Positions 58,924-64,000 of a DNA stretch of 64,000 bases are shown here, piece by piece. Both the position numbers and the translations under genes were made by a program. Location of the stretch: positions 17,281-81,280 of the forward strand of contig JAADGH010000202.1 of NCBI GenBank assembly GCA_013152475.1. The letters are read 5' to 3'. A model generated the notes under the pieces. That model was not told the DNA's origin. It saw nothing but the letters and a program-made list of their open reading frames with translations, and searched no databases. Source of the DNA: Planctomycetota bacterium (lineage in GTDB: Bacteria > Planctomycetota > Brocadiia > JAADGH01). Every line of letters begins with the position of its first letter. Position 1 is the first letter of the stretch.

Positions 58924-59865
58924 ATGTTCCTCTTCGAGTGTTTCTTGGCGGTCATACTGTCGCTGGTGTGGGCGGTATTCCTCATATCGCACCGCGTTCT
59001 GATCCATCACCTGGGTATTCCGGTTATCATTGCCGGGTTTTGGACGCGCGTGATCGGGATCAGCCTGCTCTTTGCCGCGATCATCCTGCAAAGAGAACTC
59101 CGAGAATTCCTCCATCCCGGCAAGCGGCTCAAGTTTGCGCTCCTGATCGGGGCCGGCGCGTTCGCCATCAACCTGTGCGCGTTCTACGGCTTTCGATTCA
59201 CCGATGCGTCGTCCGGCGCTGTCATCCAGAAGACGGACATCCTGTTCACGCTGCTCGCGTCGCGGTTCGTGCTTCGGGAGACCATGCACCGCTCCGACTG
59301 GGCGGGCACGCTACTCATGGTCCTGGGGACCATTGTCCTCCTGTGGCAAAATATCCTGCATATGACGCCAAGCCTGATCGGTGATTTCCTGTTCCTCATC
59401 AGCGCCATTGTTCTGACGATCAACGCCTTCATCATCAAGACGAAGCTCGCGCCCATGTCGAATCGCGTCATCGCGACCTACAACTCATCGGTCACGCTGA
59501 CGGGGTTTGCCGTCCTGCTCCTCTTGGGGGTCCTCCTCGGGGAGGTTGAGAACCCGGTGGTGGTGTTCACGGCGTGGCCCGCCTTGTTGATGACGCTCCT
59601 CGGAGGCGGCTCCATCGCGGCGCTGTTTCTGCTCTATTACCGCGCCCTCAGCCACCTGCCCTTCTGGCTGGTGCGCGTGCTGCTGCTCGTTGTGCCGGTG
59701 TGGAGCGTGGTGATCGAGTGCAGTTTTCTCGGGAAGAAACTTTTGTTGAACGAGATCGCTGGTATAATTATTGCTCTGGCCGGCGCCGCGCTGATCGTGG
59801 TCTCGCACGATCGGCGCAAACGCGCCGCTGCGGTGGAAAACGAACATGCGGAGGATTTAATATGA
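58924..59865 (+). CDS. DMT-superfamily (EamA) transporter
   Basis: A 313-residue inner-membrane protein with ten hydrophobic segments arranged as two EamA halves. The first half contains FRFTDASSGAVIQKTDILFT, the second SHLPFWLVRVLLLVVPVWSVV. Such proteins export or import small metabolites; the substrate cannot be told. GTG 58873 is an in-frame alternative start, but the candidate promoter overlaps it. It overlaps the amidohydrolase gene by 4 nt, so uptake or efflux may be linked to that hydrolase's substrate. Confidence 0.87.
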   Translation: MFLFECFLAVILSLVWAVFLISHRVLIHHLGIPVIIAGFWTRVIGISLLFAAIILQRELREFLHPGKRLKFALLIGAGAFAINLCAFYGFRFTDASSGAVIQKTDILFTLLASRFVLRETMHRSDWAGTLLMVLGTIVLLWQNILHMTPSLIGDFLFLISAIVLTINAFIIKTKLAPMSNRVIATYNSSVTLTGFAVLLLLGVLLGEVENPVVVFTAWPALLMTLLGGGSIAALFLLYYRALSHLPFWLVRVLLLVVPVWSVVIECSFLGKKLLLNEIAGIIIALAGAALIVVSHDRRKRAAAVENEHAEDLI

Positions 59866-60638
59866 TCATTGACGGACACGCCCATCTCTATGCGGAGGAC
59901 AACTACGCGGAGCAGCTTCTCCGCGAATACGACAATCTGGGTATCGACATGGTCTGCGTCAGCGGCCTCGGCGACACGTTCGCCCTTGCCGACAACAACG
60001 ATGTGGAGAAGGCGTTCACGGCCCATCCCGGCCGCATCGTCGGGTTTGCCTTCTTTCGGCTGGGCCATGACAAGCCGTCGCTCGTCAAGCGGTTTCACGC
60101 CCGCGGCTTCAAGGGCATCAAGGTGACCTGCCCCACGAACCACTACGACGCCGACGAGTTCCTGCCCGTGTATGCCAAGGCCGAGGAGCTTCACATGCCG
60201 GTGCTGTTCCACATGGGCATCGTGACGACAGCGCCAGGCCGGCGGGACGACGTGACCTCGCGATGGATGCGGCCCATGCACCTGGACCGCCTGGCGCACC
60301 TCTTTCCTGACCTGCCGCTTATCGGCGCGCACATGGGGGTGCCGTGGTATGAGGAGATGGCCGAGCTGCCGCGATTTCACAAAAACGTATATATCGACAT
60401 CACCGGCAAGTTGACCGGCTGGCGCGCGCACCTGAAGGCGAAGGACATCAAACGTCTCCTCTGGTATCCCGGCGCCATCGAGCACCTCATCTTCGGCACG
60501 GACGTGCACTACACCGAGGCGAAGCAGGCCCTCGACCAGGATGTGAAACTGTATCGCACGCTGCGCCTGAAGAAGAAGGTGCGCGACGGCATCTTCGCCG
60601 GCACGATGGCGCGGCTGTTGGGTTTGGACATCACTTGA
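59862..60638 (+). CDS. Amidohydrolase-superfamily protein, second
   Basis: A 258-residue metal-dependent TIM-barrel hydrolase starting MIIDGHAHLYAED with the HxH metal site. Later metal residues probably lie in VLFHMGIVT, LPLIGAHMGVPW and IFGTDVHYTEAK. It is similar in size and layout to the protein at 36651. The substrate is unknown. Overlaps the transporter gene (ATGA) and is 2 nt from the AIR-synthase-like gene. Confidence 0.85.
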   Translation: MIIDGHAHLYAEDNYAEQLLREYDNLGIDMVCVSGLGDTFALADNNDVEKAFTAHPGRIVGFAFFRLGHDKPSLVKRFHARGFKGIKVTCPTNHYDADEFLPVYAKAEELHMPVLFHMGIVTTAPGRRDDVTSRWMRPMHLDRLAHLFPDLPLIGAHMGVPWYEEMAELPRFHKNVYIDITGKLTGWRAHLKAKDIKRLLWYPGAIEHLIFGTDVHYTEAKQALDQDVKLYRTLRLKKKVRDGIFAGTMARLLGLDIT

Positions 60639-60640
60639 CC

Positions 60641-61447
60641 ATGGAACATCCGACACTTGCCGAGATGGCCACGGCGTGGGCTGAGGGCAAGACACCCGGC
60701 CACCCCGGCGTACGCCAGGTTCGAGATGTGACAGTCATCGACTTGGGCGGCGGCATGTCGCTTGTGGTCACGTGCGATTCGCTCGGCGGCATCGGCTCGA
60801 AAGAAAACGACACGCTTCGTGTGCCATTCCAGGTGGTGGGTCGGTTTACCGCTCGTGTGGCACTGTTCGAGCTGATCGCCACCGGGGCAGCGCCGCTGGT
60901 GGTGGTCAATGCGCTGAGTGTCGAGGTGGAGCCGTCAGGCCGGCAGATTATCGAAGGCATTCGAGCCGAGTTGAAAGACATCGGTCTGGCGCATGTCGTG
61001 CCGATCACGGGCAGCACGGAGGAGAACATGGCCACAAAGGAGACGGGTCTGGGAATCGTGGCGATCGGGGCCATCGCCGCCGATCGCCTCAAGATCGGCA
61101 AGGCCCAAGCCGGGGACGAAGTGTATTGCATCGGCCTGCCGAAGGTGGGGGAAGAGGTGGAGTTGGGCGATCCGGAGATGCTCCAGGCCGAGACGCTGGT
61201 GCAGTTGGCGCGTTCCGATTTCGTCCACGACATGGTCCCTGTCGGGTCGAGAGGGGTGGCGCACGAGGTCAATGAGCTGGCGCAGTCGGCCGGTTTGACC
61301 GTGCAGATCGAATCCCGCTGCGGGGTCGATCTGGCGCAGTCGGCCGGACCTTCGACCTGCGCCGTCGTGGCCCTTGCATCGGATGCCGCCGAGCGGTTAG
61401 GTTATGCAGCGACCGAGCCGGTTATGTGGGTTGGAAGGCTGGAGTAA
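60641..61447 (+). CDS. AIR-synthase/SelD-superfamily ATP-binding protein
   Basis: A 268-residue protein with the PurM/ThiL/HypE fold. The N-terminal domain has VVTCDSLGGIGSKENDTLRV, and the Asp and Asn/Asp-rich loop should bind ATP-Mg. The C-terminal domain has SRGVAHEVNELAQSAGLTV, with the glycine-rich loop. Members phosphorylate or cyclise small molecules; which one is not clear. The co-transcribed amidohydrolase suggests a shared small-molecule pathway. Confidence 0.8.
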   Translation: MEHPTLAEMATAWAEGKTPGHPGVRQVRDVTVIDLGGGMSLVVTCDSLGGIGSKENDTLRVPFQVVGRFTARVALFELIATGAAPLVVVNALSVEVEPSGRQIIEGIRAELKDIGLAHVVPITGSTEENMATKETGLGIVAIGAIAADRLKIGKAQAGDEVYCIGLPKVGEEVELGDPEMLQAETLVQLARSDFVHDMVPVGSRGVAHEVNELAQSAGLTVQIESRCGVDLAQSAGPSTCAVVALASDAAERLGYAATEPVMWVGRLE

Positions 61448-61527
61448 CGGAATACTGGAATGTTGGGAGCCTTTCCTTGTCTTGCAATATTCCAACGCAA
61501 CAATGAGTCTCATTGGAGGTCACTGCG

Positions 61528-63510
61528 GTGAGTAAAGAAAAAACGTACAACCCGCCGTCCTGGGTCGGCCCCGGGAAAATCCGCTGGGTCTGGGGGCTGT
61601 GGGAGCCGATGATTTTCTACCGCCGCCTCGGACATCAGTCGGGCACGGTCGAGGGCGGCACGCACTGGGCCGAGGACTGGTACGAACGCATGCACAGCGA
61701 GGAGACCGTCCAGTGGCTGGCCGACCTCGGCGTCAACTGCCTGACGACGCACTACTACAAGGGCTTCGGCCTCAAGGGCGAGGCCCACGAGATGGAGCGG
61801 ACGAAGGAATTCACCGAGCTCTGCCACAAGCACGGCATCCGCGTCTTTGCCTACCACCAGCTTGGCACCCTCATCTACGAGACCTTGCTCGATGAGGTTC
61901 CCAACGCCCGCGACTGGCGCCAGGTGGATCACGATGGACGCACTAAGCTCTACGGCAAGACCGTATACTGGCGCTGGACCGGCTGCCAGCAGAACCCGGA
62001 GTACTGGGCCTACGTCAAGAAGGTCATCCGCCAGGCCATTGAGGTGGCGAAGGTGGACGGCATCCAGTACGATGGCTTCAGCTACGAGTGCCACTGCAAA
62101 ATCTGCCAGCAGAAATTCCGCGAGTTCCTTAAGGAGAAGTATCCCACGCCGGAGGCATCGCTGGCTCGCTTCGGGCTTCGCACGCTGGACCATGTGCGCA
62201 TCCCGCCGGACAACATCCAGTCGAAGATTTGGGACCCCCTGGTTCAGGAGGTGCAGCGCTTCCGGCGGCAGGCGATGGCGGACGCCCTGCGGGAGCTTTA
62301 CCTCTTCATCAAGGAGCTGAACCCCGAGGTTGCCGTCGCCAACAATGAGGGCTGGCCGCGGCAGAAGATGTCGAACCAAAACCAAGTGCTCAACATTCCC
62401 CTGACCGGGAAATGGCAGGACGTGTTGGTGGCCGAGAGCAGCGACTTCCCGCATGTGTCCGAGCATGAGATGACGACGAAAATTCTCTATTACAAGATCG
62501 GCAACGCGCTCGACCGAACGGTGCAACCGACGATGTGGCTGCACAAGGAGACGGGCGGGATTGTGGCCCCCGAGAAGCCAGAGCAGGAACGCCTGGCCAT
62601 CGCAGAAGCCGCCGCCTTCGGCGGGCACTGGGCGGGGGCGACGTGGGCGCTTCGCCCGCGGAACAAGGGCCGGAATGTTGCGGTGAACGTCACGCCGGAA
62701 CTGGAGGATGCGGTGGGGAGCTACTTCAATTTCCTCAAGGACCATGAGTCCCTGTTCGAGGGGGCCAAGCCCATTGCGAACGTGGCGCTTTACTTCTCCT
62801 ACGAGTCCCACGCCTTTGACTTTCGCGAAACCTATCCCTGCGTGATGGGGGTGAAACAGATCCTGATCCAGAGTCAGGTCCCGTTCGGTCTGGTCTTCTC
62901 GGATTACAGGGAACAGCTCGAAGACTATGACATCATCATTCTTGCCAATCAGACCTGCCTGAGCGATGAGGAGGCAAGGCTGTTCATCGAACTGGCCGAA
63001 AAAGGGAAGGGGCTGCTTATCACCGGACAGACCGCGCGGCATGACGAGAACCTCCGCGAGCGTGGCGAAGACCTCCTTGCGCTGACTCGCGGCATGCCCA
63101 ACGTCATCTGGGTGAAGGGCGCACCCGAGTGCATTCCATGGGAGAAGGACAGCCTCCCGCAGATACTCCCAACCAAAGCGGCCGAGTTCGAGGATATGCT
63201 GCGAATGCTGATGCGGGCCGTCGGCTGCGAACTGCCCGTGCAGGTAAATGGCGTCACCGCCTGCGTCGGCGTAGATGTGCATCGCCTGGCATCGGGCGCG
63301 TTGACGGTTCACCTGCTAAACTACCGGAACGACCAGCCGGTCCAGAACGTGAGTCTCCTGCTCTCGTCGCGGTTTGCGCAATGCACGAAGGCGGTGTGTT
63401 ACGATCCAGATGCGGAGGGTCCTGTCGAGTTGAAAATCGTTGAGGGGGAGCAAAGCCGGATTGTCGATCTCTACTCGCTGCAGACCTACGCCGTGATCCA
63501 TTTTACGTGA
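61528..63510 (+). CDS. GH42-like beta-galactosidase-type glycosidase
   Basis: A 660-residue cytoplasmic protein. The N-terminal TIM barrel (about 20-390) resembles GH42/GHL families; KVDGIQYDGFSYECHCKICQ, with clustered cysteines after the barrel strand, is typical of planctomycete/Lentisphaerae glycosidase-like proteins. The C-terminal part contains a GATase-like trimerisation domain (QVPFGLVFSDYREQLEDYDI, KGKGLLITGQTARHD) and an end beta-sandwich (VHLLNYRNDQPVQNVSLLL). Catalytic residues were not confirmed. GTG 61528 follows GGAGGT by 7 nt. Convergent with the ModC-like gene, 3 bp apart. Confidence 0.8.
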   Translation: MSKEKTYNPPSWVGPGKIRWVWGLWEPMIFYRRLGHQSGTVEGGTHWAEDWYERMHSEETVQWLADLGVNCLTTHYYKGFGLKGEAHEMERTKEFTELCHKHGIRVFAYHQLGTLIYETLLDEVPNARDWRQVDHDGRTKLYGKTVYWRWTGCQQNPEYWAYVKKVIRQAIEVAKVDGIQYDGFSYECHCKICQQKFREFLKEKYPTPEASLARFGLRTLDHVRIPPDNIQSKIWDPLVQEVQRFRRQAMADALRELYLFIKELNPEVAVANNEGWPRQKMSNQNQVLNIPLTGKWQDVLVAESSDFPHVSEHEMTTKILYYKIGNALDRTVQPTMWLHKETGGIVAPEKPEQERLAIAEAAAFGGHWAGATWALRPRNKGRNVAVNVTPELEDAVGSYFNFLKDHESLFEGAKPIANVALYFSYESHAFDFRETYPCVMGVKQILIQSQVPFGLVFSDYREQLEDYDIIILANQTCLSDEEARLFIELAEKGKGLLITGQTARHDENLRERGEDLLALTRGMPNVIWVKGAPECIPWEKDSLPQILPTKAAEFEDMLRMLMRAVGCELPVQVNGVTACVGVDVHRLASGALTVHLLNYRNDQPVQNVSLLLSSRFAQCTKAVCYDPDAEGPVELKIVEGEQSRIVDLYSLQTYAVIHFT

Positions 63511-63513
63511 TGG

Positions 63514-64000
63514 TCAAAAGACAAGCACGCCGGTGGACTTGAACGAGGCGAAGATTTCGTTGCCCACGGCGAGCGACATCTCGCACAGGGAGTGATGTGT
63601 GATCTCGGCGACAAGCGGTAGCCCCACATCGACGGTGACGTGCACGCCTCCCTCCGGCAGTTCGTCGATGGATGCGATCTTTCCGCGAAATGAATTTCGC
63701 ACGCTTGACTTGAGCGGCGCGGCGGAGAGGATGATCTCGTTTGCCCGGATGGCGACCTTGGCCTTGCCCGTTCTGTGCGCCACGACCTCGATCTCCATGG
63801 CCGTCGGGGAAACGAAGAAGAACGCGCCGTCTCGCTCCTGAATTTCTCCCTCGAACACGTTCTCAAAGGGCGGTGGAACGAGGCGGCCCGACTGAAGTGC
63901 GAGGATGCGATCCGAAAGCCGTACGATCTGCCGTTCGTCGTGCGATGCCAAGATCGTCGAGACGCCGCGGTCGCGCAGGAGAGACGGGATCAGATTTTCG
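63514..64000 (-). CDS. ModC-like ABC transporter ATP-binding protein, C-terminal part
   Basis: Partial: the gene continues past the right edge. What is seen begins in the ABC ATPase after Walker B; the frame runs from 63999 with ENLIPSLLRDRGVSTILASHD (SHD is the switch histidine; written in two parts: ENLIPSLLRDRG and VSTILASHD), then LSDRILALQSGRLV. A C-terminal TOBE/Mop-type domain follows (IRANEIILSA, FRGKIASIDEL, VDVGLPLVAEITHHS), which binds molybdate or tungstate in ModC proteins. Molybdate uptake would suit an anaerobe with molybdoenzymes. The symbol is left open as only the end is visible. Confidence 0.83.
   Translation of the reverse strand, partial: ENLIPSLLRDRGVSTILASHDERQIVRLSDRILALQSGRLVPPPFENVFEGEIQERDGAFFFVSPTAMEIEVVAHRTGKAKVAIRANEIILSAAPLKSSVRNSFRGKIASIDELPEGGVHVTVDVGLPLVAEITHHSLCEMSLAVGNEIFASFKSTGVLVF

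Noticed and set aside
61510-63312. 600-codon open frame on the minus strand opposite the GH42-like gene
   Set aside because: Antisense shadow of a gene with clear domain signatures and a good start site.
1-64000. tRNA, rRNA or CRISPR arrays
   Set aside because: I looked through intergenic stretches for cloverleaf arms, rRNA cores and spaced direct repeats and found none; the repeats present are inverted, not spacer-separated direct repeats.

Overview
The window reads as chromosomal DNA of a GC-rich, probably anaerobic or facultative bacterium of the Planctomycetota or a close relative. The evidence is a giant surface protein with the planctomycete-type LEPR N-terminal motif, a DUF6785-type membrane protein, a VWA/GATase-like membrane protein next to an HExxH peptidase-MA-like protein, a DUF4912 protein within a GH57 glycogen cluster, and an esterase fused to an NPCBM domain. 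This lineage call is an inference from family content. No rRNA, tRNA or CRISPR array was recognised. Coding density is high. Many sigma70-type promoters with near-consensus hexamers can be read and mark operon heads.

Layout. 1-4.9 kb: LEPR surface protein on the minus strand, driven by a perfect-consensus promoter. 5.3-13.6 kb: a reactive-nitrogen cluster on the plus strand, consisting of an NsrR-like Rrf2 regulator with a palindromic operator, an iron-sulfur protein, a zinc-ribbon HD protein, a cupin, a YgbA-family protein, Hcp, a MetE-like protein, a NapC/NrfH-like tetraheme cytochrome, an octaheme HAO-like cytochrome and a second Rrf2 paralogue. 13.8-28.2 kb: a nine-gene minus-strand alpha-glucan operon (galT, glgA, GH57 glucanotransferase, large hybrid-sensor-type histidine kinase, response regulator, glgC, DUF4912, GH57 branching enzyme, DUF6785). 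28.2-28.6 kb: two adjacent modular inverted-repeat elements. 28.6-29.3 kb: GT2. 29.5-34.8 kb: YchF-like GTPase, CinA, then an electron-transfer module made of a cNMP-binding/four-cluster ferredoxin protein, a di-heme b membrane protein and a decaheme cytochrome. 34.9-37.4 kb: two lipoproteins and an amidohydrolase. 37.4-40.0 kb: a membrane-anchored unknown and an FHA-GAF-AAA+ protein with degenerate catalytic motifs (minus). 40.2-47.6 kb: ankyrin protein, ceramidase-like hydrolase, esterase-NPCBM fusion, GNAT, M20 peptidase. 47.7-49.3 kb: phosphatase lipoprotein and an esterase (minus). 49.8 kb: a 34-residue membrane protein with its own promoter. 50-58.8 kb: VWA protein, HExxH protein, HflX, Lgt, PanD, PanC, M50-like and zinc-ribbon/TPR proteins (minus). 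58.9-63.5 kb: DMT exporter, amidohydrolase, AIR-synthase-like protein, GH42-like glycosidase. 63.5-64 kb: 3' part of a ModC-like ABC ATPase running off the window.

How they may work together. Hcp, YgbA and an NsrR-like regulator are a known nitrosative-stress set. The adjacent quinol-dehydrogenase-type cytochrome plus HAO-like octaheme protein suggests nitrite/NO/hydroxylamine reduction, with Hcp removing leaking NO or hydroxylamine. The glucan operon carries synthesis, branching and remodelling enzymes together with its own two-component system, suggesting sensory control of carbon storage. The cNMP/FeS, cytochrome b and decaheme trio resembles a redox chain across the membrane whose partner and function are unknown.
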